Of a stretch of 64,000 nucleotides of DNA, positions 43,104 through 52,255 are shown in pieces. The notes below the pieces were generated by a model. That model saw nothing but the letters and a program-made list of their open reading frames with translations. It was not told where the DNA came from and did no database searches. A program made the position numbers and the translations under genes. Each line of letters starts with the position of its first letter. Position 1 is the first letter of the stretch. The stretch lies in NCBI RefSeq assembly GCF_003626655.1, contig NZ_RBAN01000002.1:372001-436000 (forward strand), in the 5' to 3' direction. The DNA is from Micromonospora costi (GTDB lineage Bacteria > Actinomycetota > Actinomycetes > Mycobacteriales > Micromonosporaceae).

Positions 43104-43762
43104 TCCGTGTCCTGATCGCCGACGACCAGGCGATGGTGCGACAGGGCTTCGGCGCGCTGCTGGCCGCCCAACCGGACCTGCTCGTGGTCGGCGACGCCGC
43201 CGACGGCGCCCAGGCGGTCGCCGCCGCCCGCCAGCTCGATCCGGACGTGGTGCTCATGGACGTCCGGATGCCCGTGCTGGACGGGCTGGCCGCGACCCGG
43301 AAGCTGCTCGGCGACCGGCCCGCGCAACGGCCCCGCGTACTCATCCTCACCACCTTCGACCTGGACGACTACGTCTACGAGGCGCTGCGCGCCGGGGCGA
43401 GCGGCTTCCTGCTCAAGGACGCACCGGCGGCCGACCTGGTGCACGCGGTACGCGTGGTCGCGGCCGGCGACGCGCTGCTCGCCCCGGCGGTCACCCGCCG
43501 CCTGATCGCCGAGTTCGCGGCGCGCCCCGAGCGGCGCCGGCCCCGCCCCACCGAACTGGCCGCGTTGACCGCGCGGGAGACCGACGTGCTGCGGCTCATC
43601 GCCCGCGGCCGCTCCAACCAGGAGATCGCCGCCGACCTGGTGGTCGCCGAGCAGACCGTGAAGACGCACGTCGGCCGGATTCTCGCGAAGCTGCACCTGC
43701 GCGACCGGGCGCAGGCCGTCGTGCTGGCGTACGAGACGGGTCTGGTCGCCGCCGGCGAGTAG
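43100..43762 (+). CDS. LuxR/NarL-family response regulator
   Basis: Regulator of 220 residues. The receiver domain has DDQAMVRQGF at the start, the phosphoacceptor Asp in DPDVVLMDVRMPVLDG (near residue 54) and the conserved Lys in FLLKDAPAADLVHAV. The C-terminal LuxR helix-turn-helix is LTARETDVLRLIARGRSNQEIAADLVVAEQTVKTHVGRILAKL. It is translated from a GTG overlapping the kinase stop by 4 nt. Its targets are not known; the downstream secreted hydrolase and acyltransferase genes are candidates by position. Confidence 0.93.
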   Translation: MIRVLIADDQAMVRQGFGALLAAQPDLLVVGDAADGAQAVAAARQLDPDVVLMDVRMPVLDGLAATRKLLGDRPAQRPRVLILTTFDLDDYVYEALRAGASGFLLKDAPAADLVHAVRVVAAGDALLAPAVTRRLIAEFAARPERRRPRPTELAALTARETDVLRLIARGRSNQEIAADLVVAEQTVKTHVGRILAKLHLRDRAQAVVLAYETGLVAAGE

Positions 43763-43858
43763 CACCCCGGTAGGGCCCCACGGTGGGCTCCCCGGCGTGA
43801 CGCGCCTACGGCGGCCCGCGCCGCACTCTCCCTCCGAAGAACCGGAAGGGAGAACGCG

Positions 43859-44776
43859 ATGCACTGGAGAGGCCCCACCCGCGTTGCCGTGGCCGCCCTG
43901 CTCGGCACGGGTCTGGTCCTGCCCGGCCGGCCGGAGCCGGTGGCCGCGGCGGGGTTCGTCGAGGCGTACCCGGTCACGGCGGCGGCGATGCGCGCGGCCG
44001 GTCCCCCGTACGCCGGCTGGGCGGCCCAGGGCCGCCGGTTCCTGCTGTTCGACCCGCGGGGCGACGGGCGCGCCGTCGAGGTCCGCGGCGACCTGGCCAC
44101 GGCGGAGCGGATCGTCGTGCTGGTCCCCGGCGTGGGCAGTACCCTGCGGGACTTCGACCGGGGGCTGGGCGGGGTGCCCCGGCGCGCGCCGGCCGTGCAG
44201 GCGGACGAGCTGTACCGGGCGGCGCGCGCGACGGACCCGGGCGCGCGGGTGGCCGTGCTGGCCTGGCTCGGCTACGACCCGCCCGACGGGGTGCTCGCCG
44301 CCGCCGCGACCGCGGACGCTCGCCGGGGCGCCGCCGCGCTCCGCGACCTGCTCCACGGCCTGGCCGCACACCGTCCGTCGGCCACCCTGACGCTCGTCGG
44401 GCACAGCTACGGCGCGGTGGTCGTCGGGATGGCGGCGGCCGGCGCACCGGCCCAGGTCACCGACGTGGTGAGCCTCGGCGGCGTCGGTTCCGGCGTGGAC
44501 CGGGCCGCGTCGCTCGGCCCGGCACGGCGGGTGTGGGCGGCCGAGGCGCCGGACGACTGGATCCGCCGCGTCCCGGCGGTCCGGCTGCCCGGTCTCGGGC
44601 ACGGCCGGCGTCCGGCCGATCCGGCCTTCGGCGCCCGCCGCCTGCCGGTGACCGGCGTGCACGGGCATGACGGCTACCTCGTGCCGGGCAGCGCCACGCT
44701 CGCCGCGGTGGCGTCGATCGCGCTCACCGGCGCCACCGGCACGCCGGCCACCGAGCCGACGGGGGTGGCCCGGTGA
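43859..44776 (+). CDS. secreted alpha/beta hydrolase (DUF1023-like)
   Basis: Protein of 305 residues with an N-terminal signal (TRVAVAALLGTGLVLPG ... VAAAG, cleavage near residue 30). The alpha/beta hydrolase core has IVVLVPGVGSTLRDFD, a nucleophile elbow VGHSYGAVVVG (Ser near 184), and a late His in VTGVHGHDGYL. This is the pattern of the actinobacterial DUF1023 esterase-like proteins. AAGGGAGAA precedes the ATG. Its stop overlaps the GTG of the acyltransferase gene (GTGA), so the two are coupled and may act on the same envelope component. Substrate unknown. Confidence 0.8.
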   Translation: MHWRGPTRVAVAALLGTGLVLPGRPEPVAAAGFVEAYPVTAAAMRAAGPPYAGWAAQGRRFLLFDPRGDGRAVEVRGDLATAERIVVLVPGVGSTLRDFDRGLGGVPRRAPAVQADELYRAARATDPGARVAVLAWLGYDPPDGVLAAAATADARRGAAALRDLLHGLAAHRPSATLTLVGHSYGAVVVGMAAAGAPAQVTDVVSLGGVGSGVDRAASLGPARRVWAAEAPDDWIRRVPAVRLPGLGHGRRPADPAFGARRLPVTGVHGHDGYLVPGSATLAAVASIALTGATGTPATEPTGVAR

Positions 44777-45966
44777 CGCGGGACCGGGCGTGCGACGCGC
44801 TGCGCGCGTACGCCGTCGCCGGGGTGGTGCTCGGGCACTGGCTGGTGACCGGGCTGGTGCTCGGCTCCGACGGGTCGCTGCACCAGGCCAGCCCCCTGGT
44901 CGCGATGCCCGGCCTCGCACCGGTCACCTGGGTGCTGCAGACCCTCGGCCTGTTCTTCTTCACGGCCGGCTACGCCTCCGCCCGCTCCGCCGCCCGGCAC
45001 CCCGGCGGGACGGGGAGCTGGCTCGCCCGCCGCCTGCTCCGCCTCGTGCTGCCCACCGTGGCGATGCTCGGCACCGGCGCCGCCGTCCTGCTGGTGGCGA
45101 CCGTGGCCGGCACGCCGGACGACACGCTCGCCGTCGCGCTCACCCTCGCGGTGAGTCCACTGTGGTTCCTGCTGCCGTTCGCCGCACTGGTCGCGCTGAC
45201 CGGCCCGCTGCGCGCCGCCGTACGCCGCTTCGGCCCGTGGTTTTGCGCGGCGCCGGCCGTCGCCGCGGTGGCCGGGTCGGACCTTGCCGCCCGGCTGTTC
45301 CCGGACGTCGGCGCTCTGCTGCCGGTCACCCTGCTCGCCGCCTGGGCGGTGCCCTACCTGCTCGGTCTCGCGCACGCCGACGGGCGGCTCACCGGCCGTC
45401 GGCCCGCCGCCGCGCTCGCGGCCGGCGGCGCCGTCGTGCTCGCGGCGCTCCTCGCGGCCGGCTACCCGGCCAGCGCCGTCGGCGTGCCCGGAGCCGGGAT
45501 CTCCAACCTGCATCCGCCGTCGCTGGTCGCGGTCGCGCTGGCGGCCGGCCAGATCGGGCTGGGCCTGCTGGCCCGTCCGGCGCTGCTGCGGCTCGCCGAC
45601 CGGCCGCTGCCGGGCCGGGCGGTGGCGACGGTCAACCGGAACGCGATGCGGATCTACCTCTGGCACCAACCCGTGCTGGTCGGGGTCACCGTGCTGGCCG
45701 CCCGGACCGCCGGGGCGCTCCCGGGACTGCACACCGCCCCGGACGGGCCCGGCTGGCTGCTGGCCCGCGGCTGCTGGCTGCCGTTTCTCGTCCTGGTGCT
45801 GGCGGTGCTCGTCCACCGCGGCGTGGGCGGCGCCACCGGCCGCGCGGCCACACCCGTGCGGGTGTACGATGTTGGGCGTTCCGAGCCCCGCCGACTCCAG
45901 GAGGTGATCGCTGTGCGAGATAGCGATCCTTCCAGTCGTGGCCGGGCCGATCGTCAGCTCCGCTGA
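44773..45966 (+). CDS. integral membrane acyltransferase (acyltransferase 3 family)
   Basis: Multi-pass membrane protein of 397 residues with about ten helices. The family signature near the N-terminus is CDALRAYAVAGVVLGHWLVTG (Arg and catalytic His), with FFFTAGYASARSA and NRNAMRIYLWHQPV further on. Family members transfer acyl groups to sugars or lipids of the cell envelope. The last 45 residues are polar and unlike the rest. In them lies AGGAGG followed by an in-frame GTG (45913), so translation may also start there, or the true end may be shorter than it seems. Confidence 0.82.
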   Translation: MTRDRACDALRAYAVAGVVLGHWLVTGLVLGSDGSLHQASPLVAMPGLAPVTWVLQTLGLFFFTAGYASARSAARHPGGTGSWLARRLLRLVLPTVAMLGTGAAVLLVATVAGTPDDTLAVALTLAVSPLWFLLPFAALVALTGPLRAAVRRFGPWFCAAPAVAAVAGSDLAARLFPDVGALLPVTLLAAWAVPYLLGLAHADGRLTGRRPAAALAAGGAVVLAALLAAGYPASAVGVPGAGISNLHPPSLVAVALAAGQIGLGLLARPALLRLADRPLPGRAVATVNRNAMRIYLWHQPVLVGVTVLAARTAGALPGLHTAPDGPGWLLARGCWLPFLVLVLAVLVHRGVGGATGRAATPVRVYDVGRSEPRRLQEVIAVRDSDPSSRGRADRQLR

Positions 45967-46154
45967 GCCACGGCTGCAGCAGGTGAGCTGACCCAGCTCC
46001 GCTCCCGCGCCTACCCGCCCCCGGCCATCGGTCGGGGTCGCGGCGTGTGCCGCCCGCGGCCCGGGAGCCGCCCGGTCACGACTTCGTGTGTGCGTCCTGA
46101 TCCGCCCCACGGCCCGTCCTGCCCGGGCCGTCCAGCCGCCACTCGGAGCTGTCC

Positions 46155-46235
46155 ATGAGCCGCTACGTCGCCCCGCTGGGGTTCACCCTCGCCGCCTTCT
46201 GGGTGGCCTTCCTGTTCGTCCTCGCCGGTCGCTGA
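46155..46235 (+). CDS. 26-residue single-span membrane peptide
   Basis: Short ORF reading MSRYVAPLGFTLAAFWVAFL followed by FVLAGR and a stop. It is one hydrophobic helix with a basic residue at each end, the composition of small membrane subunits. A GGAG sits 6 nt upstream of the ATG. It is the only credible gene in the 350 bp between the acyltransferase and VWA genes. There is no recognised family; chance occurrence is possible at this length. Confidence 0.4.
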   Translation: MSRYVAPLGFTLAAFWVAFLFVLAGR

Positions 46236-46290
46236 CCGGCGCCCGTCACCGACCCGCCGCGCTCGCGGCCGACCGAGGCGCACCCGCCGT

Positions 46291-46316
46291 CGGCCGGCCG
46301 CGAGGGCGGCCGGCCG
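46291..46316 (-). terminator. terminator of the MoxR-DUF58-VWA operon
   Basis: Perfect 11-bp arms CGGCCGGCCGC (46291-46301) and GCGGCCGGCCG (46306-46316) with a GAGG loop, directly abutting the VWA stop codon. Confidence 0.7.
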
Positions 46317-47267
46317 TCACAGCATCCGGGACGACCACAGCAGGCTGAGCGCGCCCGCGCAGAGCGCGAGCAGCAGCGCCACGCCGGCGTACCACTGGGT
46401 CACCTCGCGCGGTTCCGTCCGGAACCCGATCGAGCTGCCCATGTCCTGGTAGACCTGCTTCAGCTCGTTCACCGAGGCCGCCTCGTAGAAGTACCCCTCC
46501 GTGGTCTCGGCCAGCTCGGCGAGGGCCAGCCGGTCCACCGGCACCCGCTGCAACTGCCCGCCGATGTCGACCTGACCGACATCGGTGCCGAACGCGATGG
46601 TGGACACCGGCACGTTGGCCGCCTGCGCCGCCGCGGCGGCCTCCTCCACCGAACGGCCCGACGTCCGGTAGCCGTCGGAGAGCAGCACGATCCGGGCGGG
46701 CGGGATGCCGGACGCGCCGTCGGCGGGCACCGACCGGATCGCCTCAAGGCAGGTGAACACGGCCTCCCCCGTGGCCGTCGCCTCGGCCAGCACCAGCCCG
46801 TCGATCGCGCTGGTCACCGCGTCCCGGTCCTTCGTGGGCGGCACCAGCACGTTCGCCGACTTGGCGAACGACACCAGGCCCAGGTTGTACGTCTCCGGCA
46901 GCTCACCCACGAACTGCTTGGCCGCCTCCTGCGCGGCCTCCAGCCGGTTCGGCGCCACGTCATCGGCCTGCATGGACAGCGACACGTCGATGGCGAGCAT
47001 GATGGTGGCCCGTTCCAGCGGCTCCTTGGTGTCCATTGCCGGGCGGGCCAGCGCGGTGGCCAGCACCAGCAGGCAGAGCAGGAACGCGGTCGCCGGCGCG
47101 TGCCGACGCCAGCCGAGCCCCTTCGGCGCCACGGTGCGCAGCAGGTCCACGTTGGTGAACCGCATCGCGTACGCCCGGCGGTGCAACTGCCGCCAGACGT
47201 AGAGCGCGGCGAGGGCGAGCACCGGCAGCACGGCCAGCAGCCACCACGGTTGCAGAAAACGGATCAT
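46317..47267 (-). CDS. VWA-domain (BatA-like) membrane protein
   Basis: Protein of 316 residues with helices at the N-terminus (WWLLAVLPVLALAALYVW; ATAFLLCLLVLATALA) and C-terminus (WYAGVALLLALCAGALSLLW) and a von Willebrand A domain between. The metal-ion-dependent adhesion site is LAIDVSLSMQADD near residue 94, with later Thr/Asp elements (ATATGEAVF, LLSDGYRTSG). It is the last gene of a MoxR-DUF58-VWA operon, overlapping DUF58 by ATGA. Such systems couple a chaperone-like ATPase to envelope or stress functions; the client is unknown. Confidence 0.9.
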   Translation of the reverse strand: MIRFLQPWWLLAVLPVLALAALYVWRQLHRRAYAMRFTNVDLLRTVAPKGLGWRRHAPATAFLLCLLVLATALARPAMDTKEPLERATIMLAIDVSLSMQADDVAPNRLEAAQEAAKQFVGELPETYNLGLVSFAKSANVLVPPTKDRDAVTSAIDGLVLAEATATGEAVFTCLEAIRSVPADGASGIPPARIVLLSDGYRTSGRSVEEAAAAAQAANVPVSTIAFGTDVGQVDIGGQLQRVPVDRLALAELAETTEGYFYEAASVNELKQVYQDMGSSIGFRTEPREVTQWYAGVALLLALCAGALSLLWSSRML

Positions 47268-48240
47268 CGCGTCGTCCCCCGGGTGCGGGCGTGCCGCTGC
47301 GCGGCCACGAAACGCACCATGTCCAGCAGCCAGTCTCGATCGGTACGCAGGCGCAGGTGGGCGGCGCCGGCCGCACGCAGCGCGGTGGAGATCTCCGCCC
47401 GCTGGGCGGCGGCCGCCTCGGCGTAGCGGCGGCGCAGCCGCGGGTCGGCGGTCTGCACCTCGTGCAGCTCCCCGGTCTCCGGGTCGACCACCGGAAGCAC
47501 ACCCACGTCGGGCAGCTCCAGCTCACGCGGGTCGACCACCTCGACGGCCACCACGTCGTGGCGTACCCGCAGTTTGCGCAGCGGCCGGGACCACTGCGCG
47601 GGCGGGGCGAGGAAGTCGGAGATGACCACCGCCACCCCGCGCCGCCGCGGCGGCCGGTTCAGCATGTCGACGAGCGCCCCCAGGTCGCTGCGGCCCGGCC
47701 GGACCTCGGTGCCGGCGATCGCGCGGAGCAGGCCCTGCGCCTCCCGGCGGCCGTTGCGGGCGGGCAGCCGGGTCAGCCCGCCGGGCCCGGCGGGCGGGGC
47801 GGCGACGCGGCGGCGGCCCGACGGCGGGGTGGTCGCGCTGCCGGTGCCGATCACCGCGCCGACCCGGTTCCCGCCGCGGACGGTCAGGTGGGTGATCGCC
47901 GCCGCTGCCGCGATCACCACCTCACGCTTGAGCCAGCGGCCCGTGCCGAAGTCAAGGCTCGCGGAGAGGTCCACCGCCAGCCACGTCTCCAGCTCCCGGT
48001 CCGCGATCGTCCGCCGCACGTGGGGCATCGTGGTCCGCGCCGTCACCGGCCAGTCCATCCGGCGGACGTCGTCGCCGGGCCGGTACTCGCGGGACTCCCC
48101 CGCCTCGCTGCCCGGCCCGGGCAGCAGCCCGGCGTAGTCGCCCTGGAGCAGGCCGTCCAGCTTGCGGGTCACCAGCAGCTGGAGGCGCGACAGCACGGCC
48201 TCCGAGCGGTCGGCGGGCGCGGGACGAGGGGTGGCCGAGG

Positions 48241-48244
<4 letters not shown>
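47264..48244 (-). CDS. DUF58 domain protein
   Basis: Protein of 326 residues with the DUF58 core: GDYAGLLPGPGSEAGESREYRPGDDVRRMDWPVTART near residues 40-75 and LAVDLSASLDFGTGRWLKREVVIAAAAAITHLTVRGGNRVGAV (a VWA-like fold). There is no membrane helix, so it is probably cytosolic or membrane-associated through its partners. Its GTG overlaps the MoxR stop (GTGA) and its stop overlaps the VWA start (ATGA). It is a standard partner of MoxR ATPases; the biochemical role is not established. Confidence 0.9.
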
Positions 48245-49347
<1,103 letters not shown>

Positions 49348-49574
49348 CGGTCCTCCACAGCATGATCGGTTGTCGCGGCGTGGTGCGTATCAAGACTCGC
49401 ATGCCCGGCTGAGAACCGAGGTGGGGTGAAGCCGATTTTCGCCACGCCGTCCGTGCCGACCGAATCCCCACACTCGGGGTGGACAGGAACGGGCCCGGCG
49501 CGTGTACGATTCACCCGTCGCCGGGCGGCTCCCCCCGTGGCCGCCCGGCGCTCATCCTTTCCGTCCCGCCGCCC

Positions 49575-49580
49575 TAGACT
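49575..49580 (+). promoter_or_regulatory. -10 box of the 49588 gene
   Basis: TAGACT, then 7 nt, then the ATG at 49588; predicted leaderless, and it rules out the longer in-frame start at 49426. Confidence 0.55.
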
Positions 49581-49587
49581 GGCCGGG

Positions 49588-49818
49588 ATGAGCACCCCCT
49601 CTCCCGCCGACGAGCCGCTGATCTGCTCGGCCAAGGGGTGCCGCGCGCCCGCAGTGTGGGCGCTGCAGTGGAACAATCCCCGGCTGCACGACCCCGACCG
49701 GCGCAAGACCTGGCTGGCCTGCGCGGCACACCGGCAGACCCTCGGCGACTTTCTCGACGCCCGCGGCTTCCTCCGTGCGGTCGCGCCGCTGCCCGGATCG
49801 CCTACGCTCGAAGCGTGA
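49588..49818 (+). CDS. small cysteine-containing conserved protein
   Basis: Protein of 76 residues: PLICSAKGCRAPAVWALQWNNPRLHDPDRRKTWLACAAHRQTLGDFLDARGFLRAVAPL. Three Cys and a CAAH suggest a small zinc-binding fold (CxxxxC...CxxH). The family is widespread in actinobacteria and always small; function unknown. The start is fixed by the -10 box 7 nt upstream. Its stop is joined by GTGA to a 9-codon ORF and then to the PH-domain gene, so expression is coupled. Confidence 0.75.
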   Translation: MSTPSPADEPLICSAKGCRAPAVWALQWNNPRLHDPDRRKTWLACAAHRQTLGDFLDARGFLRAVAPLPGSPTLEA

Positions 49819-49844
49819 GCGCCCAGAACGGATCCCCCCGGTGA
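49815..49844 (+). CDS. 9-codon bridging micro-ORF
   Basis: Reads MSAQNGSPR then stop. Its GTG overlaps the stop of the 76-residue gene (GTGA at 49815-49818), and its stop overlaps the GTG of the PH-domain gene (GTGA at 49841-49844). It would let terminating ribosomes step from one gene to the next. A TACGCT box 6 nt before its GTG could alternatively make it a leaderless leader peptide. Product unlikely to have its own function. Confidence 0.35.
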   Translation: MSAQNGSPR

Positions 49845-50449
49845 GCGGAACCGACTTCGGCGGGCCACCAGCGGGTCCGCCCCCGCCGCCCGGGCCGCCC
49901 CCGCCGGTGCCCGGGCCTCCCCCAGCGTCCCCACCCCGACCCGTCCCCGCGCCGCCGTCCGCCGGCCCGCTGGAGCCCTGGCCGGCGACGGTGCGGTGGC
50001 AGCCCATCTCCCGGGACCTGATCTGGGTCGAGCTGCTCCGGCTCGGCGCGGGGGTCGCGTTCGTCGTCGTGGGCGTGGCGATCGGCTGGGCGCTCAGCGG
50101 GCACTGGCTGTTCGGTCTCGGCCTCGCCGTCGTCCTGCTGCTGACCGCCCTCCGCGCCATCTCGATCGTCCGGGCGGTCCGCGCCTGGGGGTACGCCGAG
50201 CGCGAGGACGACCTGCTGGTGCGCCACGGGCTGCTGGTCCGGCGGCTGTCCATCGTCCCGTACGCCCGGATGCAGTTCGTCGACGTCAGCGCCGGGCCGC
50301 TGGAGCGCGCGTTCGACCTCGCCACCGTCCAGTTGCACACCGCCGCGGCCGCCAGCGACGCCCGGGTGCCGGGGCTGCGCCCGGCCGAAGCGTCGCGGTT
50401 GCGCGACCGGCTCACCGCCCTCGGCGAGGACCGGGCGGAGGGGCTGTGA
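49841..50449 (+). CDS. bacterial PH-domain membrane protein (YdbS-like)
   Basis: Protein of 202 residues. A disordered Pro/Gly-rich N-terminus (about 45 residues, PPPPPGPPPPVPGPP) is followed by two helices (LLRLGAGVAFVVVGVAIGWAL; WLFGLGLAVVLLLTALRAI) and a bPH_2 domain (EREDDLLVRHGLLVRRLSIVPYARMQFVDVSAGPLERAFDLATVQLHTAAA). Small YdbS-type proteins pair with a larger three-PH protein, which is encoded next. Membrane role unknown. The start is the GTG joined to the micro-ORF stop; earlier codons overlap the preceding gene. Confidence 0.88.
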   Translation: MSGTDFGGPPAGPPPPPGPPPPVPGPPPASPPRPVPAPPSAGPLEPWPATVRWQPISRDLIWVELLRLGAGVAFVVVGVAIGWALSGHWLFGLGLAVVLLLTALRAISIVRAVRAWGYAEREDDLLVRHGLLVRRLSIVPYARMQFVDVSAGPLERAFDLATVQLHTAAAASDARVPGLRPAEASRLRDRLTALGEDRAEGL

Positions 50450-50490
50450 CCGCGCGATCCGGCCGGGCGACCGCGGAGCCGGTCCGATGA
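50446..50490 (+). CDS. 14-codon bridging micro-ORF
   Basis: Reads MTARSGRATAEPVR then stop. Its GTG overlaps the stop of the first PH gene (GTGA, 50446-50449) and its stop overlaps the ATG of the second PH gene (ATGA, 50487-50490). It is the second such bridge in a row and probably serves translational coupling. Confidence 0.35.
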   Translation: MTARSGRATAEPVR

Positions 50491-52127
50491 CCGGCCCGGG
50501 GCCGCAGGGCCCGTATCCCGGTCCGGGGCCGCATCCCGGTACGGGGCCGCATCCCGGCGTGCCTCCGTATCCCGGTCCCTGGCCGTATCCGGGACCGGGC
50601 CCGCACCCGGGTTCCGGGCCGCACCCGGGTTCCGGGCCATATCCGCCGGCGGCGCCCCACGGCGGGCCGCCCTGGGCTCCCGGGCCGTACCCGTCCGCGC
50701 CCCAGCCCGGCGCGCCGTGGCCGCCCGGGCCGTACCCGCCGCCGGGTCCGTACGCCCGACCGGGTCCGCACCCGGGCGGGGAGCCGGAGGAGCCCCGGCA
50801 GCGACTGCACCCGCTGAGCCCGGCGCTGCACGGCGCGAAGTCTCTGGTCGTGGTGATCGCCGGGCTCTCCTGGTCGACCCTGTCCCGGGTGGGCTTCGGC
50901 TGGTTCGCCGCGATGGTGGTCGTCCTGGCCCTCGGCGCGACCGTGCTCTCGGTCATCAGCTGGTACAACACGGGCTACCACGTGGTCGGCCGGGAACTGC
51001 GCGTGTACGAGGGTCTGCTCTGGCGGCGGACCCGCGCCATCCCGCTGGAACGCCTGCAGGCCGTCGAGGTGGTCCGGCCGCTGCTCGCCCAACTCACCGG
51101 CCTCGCCGAGCTGCGGCTGGAGGTGGTGGGCGGCGGCAAGACCGAGGCGCCACTCGCGTACCTCAGCGTCGCCGACGCCGCCGCCCTGCGGGCGCGGCTG
51201 CTCGCGCTCGCCGGCCGGGCCGGGCAGCCGGGCGGCGCGGTGGCGCCCGCGGGTGCGGCCGGAGGCCCGGAGGCGGTCCCGACAGGCCAGGAGGCCGCGC
51301 GGACGGCGATGCCCGCCGGCCGGCCCCTGCACGCGGTGCGCAACGAGGATCTGCTGGTCAGCCAGCTGCTCACCCCGCAGGCGTTCCTGCTGCCCTTCGG
51401 TGTGGCGTTCGTGGTGGTTCAGTTCCTGTCGGAGGACTCCTGGTCGTTCATCGCGGTCGCGAGCACGCTCACCGCGATGGCCGGTGTGGTGCTCCAGCCG
51501 GTACGCCGGGTCCTCGACGACTGGAACTTCCGGCTCGCCCGCGACGAGAGCACGCTACGGGTACGCAACGGGCTGCTGGAGACCCGGGCACAGACCGTCC
51601 CGCTGCACCGGGTGCAGACCGTGCGTGCCACCTGGCCGCTGCTGTGGCGGATGAAGGGCTGGCTCCGGCTCCGGCTGGAGGTGGCCGGCTACTCGGTCGG
51701 CGAGAGCGACGAGCGCAACCGCCCGGACCGGCTGCTTCCGGTCGGCGACCTGCCCACCGCCGAGATGATCGTGGGCGAGGTGCTGCCGGGGGTCGCCCTG
51801 GCCGCGTTGCCGCTCACCCCGCCGCCGCCACGGGCGCGCTGGCTGCACCCGCTGGGCCGGGGCGCGCTGGGCGCCGGGTTGCACGAGCGGGTCGTCGCCG
51901 TCCGGTCCGGGTTGCTGACCCGGCAGCTCACCGTCGTGCCGTACGCCCGGATCCAGAGCGTCCGGGTGGTGCAGGGGCCGGTGCAGCGGCGACTCGGGCT
52001 GGCCACCGTGCACGTCGACACGGCCGGTGGTGCGGGCGCGGCGGCCGAGGACCGCGATCTCGCCGAGGCGTGGGCGCTGGCCGCCGAGCTGACGGCGCGA
52101 ACGCACACGGCCCGCCGCACTGCCTGA
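50487..52127 (+). CDS. large bacterial PH-domain membrane protein (YdbT-like)
   Basis: Protein of 546 residues. The first 100 residues are a Pro/Gly/His/Tyr repeat (units such as GPGPHPG, GTGPHPG, GSGPHPG), surely disordered. Then come membrane pairs (SLVVVIAGLSWSTLSRVGFGWFAAMVVVLALGATVLSVI; FLLPFGVAFVVVQFL) and three bPH_2 domains at about 155-235, 345-425 and 465-540, each with the pattern LxxRTRAIPLERLQAVEV or LLTRQLTVVPYARIQSVRV. YdbT family. It is coupled through the 14-codon ORF to the smaller PH protein, likely its partner. Function not established. Confidence 0.88.
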   Translation: MTGPGPQGPYPGPGPHPGTGPHPGVPPYPGPWPYPGPGPHPGSGPHPGSGPYPPAAPHGGPPWAPGPYPSAPQPGAPWPPGPYPPPGPYARPGPHPGGEPEEPRQRLHPLSPALHGAKSLVVVIAGLSWSTLSRVGFGWFAAMVVVLALGATVLSVISWYNTGYHVVGRELRVYEGLLWRRTRAIPLERLQAVEVVRPLLAQLTGLAELRLEVVGGGKTEAPLAYLSVADAAALRARLLALAGRAGQPGGAVAPAGAAGGPEAVPTGQEAARTAMPAGRPLHAVRNEDLLVSQLLTPQAFLLPFGVAFVVVQFLSEDSWSFIAVASTLTAMAGVVLQPVRRVLDDWNFRLARDESTLRVRNGLLETRAQTVPLHRVQTVRATWPLLWRMKGWLRLRLEVAGYSVGESDERNRPDRLLPVGDLPTAEMIVGEVLPGVALAALPLTPPPPRARWLHPLGRGALGAGLHERVVAVRSGLLTRQLTVVPYARIQSVRVVQGPVQRRLGLATVHVDTAGGAGAAAEDRDLAEAWALAAELTARTHTARRTA

Positions 52128-52166
52128 AGCGGCCCCTCCCGCTGGCGCGTGCCCCTCCCGCCTGTC

Positions 52167-52235
52167 GATCATGCACTTGTGGTGGGCGATCGGCGGCGGT
52201 ATGCACCTTTCGTCCACCACCACAACTGCATGATC
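52167..52235. repeat. GATC-type hairpin element (GATCATGCAGTT family)
   Basis: Arms 52167-52185 and 52217-52235, 19 nt with one mismatch, 31-nt loop, in the convergent gap between the second PH gene and the PAP2 gene. The inner-arm sequence GATCATGCAGTTGTGG is related to the stems at 10918 and 24937. Confidence 0.7.
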
Positions 52236-52255
52236 GCCGAGAGCGAGGCGCGGGG

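Larger units (their letters stand above)
45967..46316. other. gap between acyltransferase and VWA genes
   Basis: 350 bp in a convergent gap. Besides the 26-codon ORF at 46155-46235 it holds a small hairpin (GAGCTGACCCAGCTC near 45982) and the GC-rich terminator at 46291-46316. I see no RNA gene. Confidence 0.5.
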
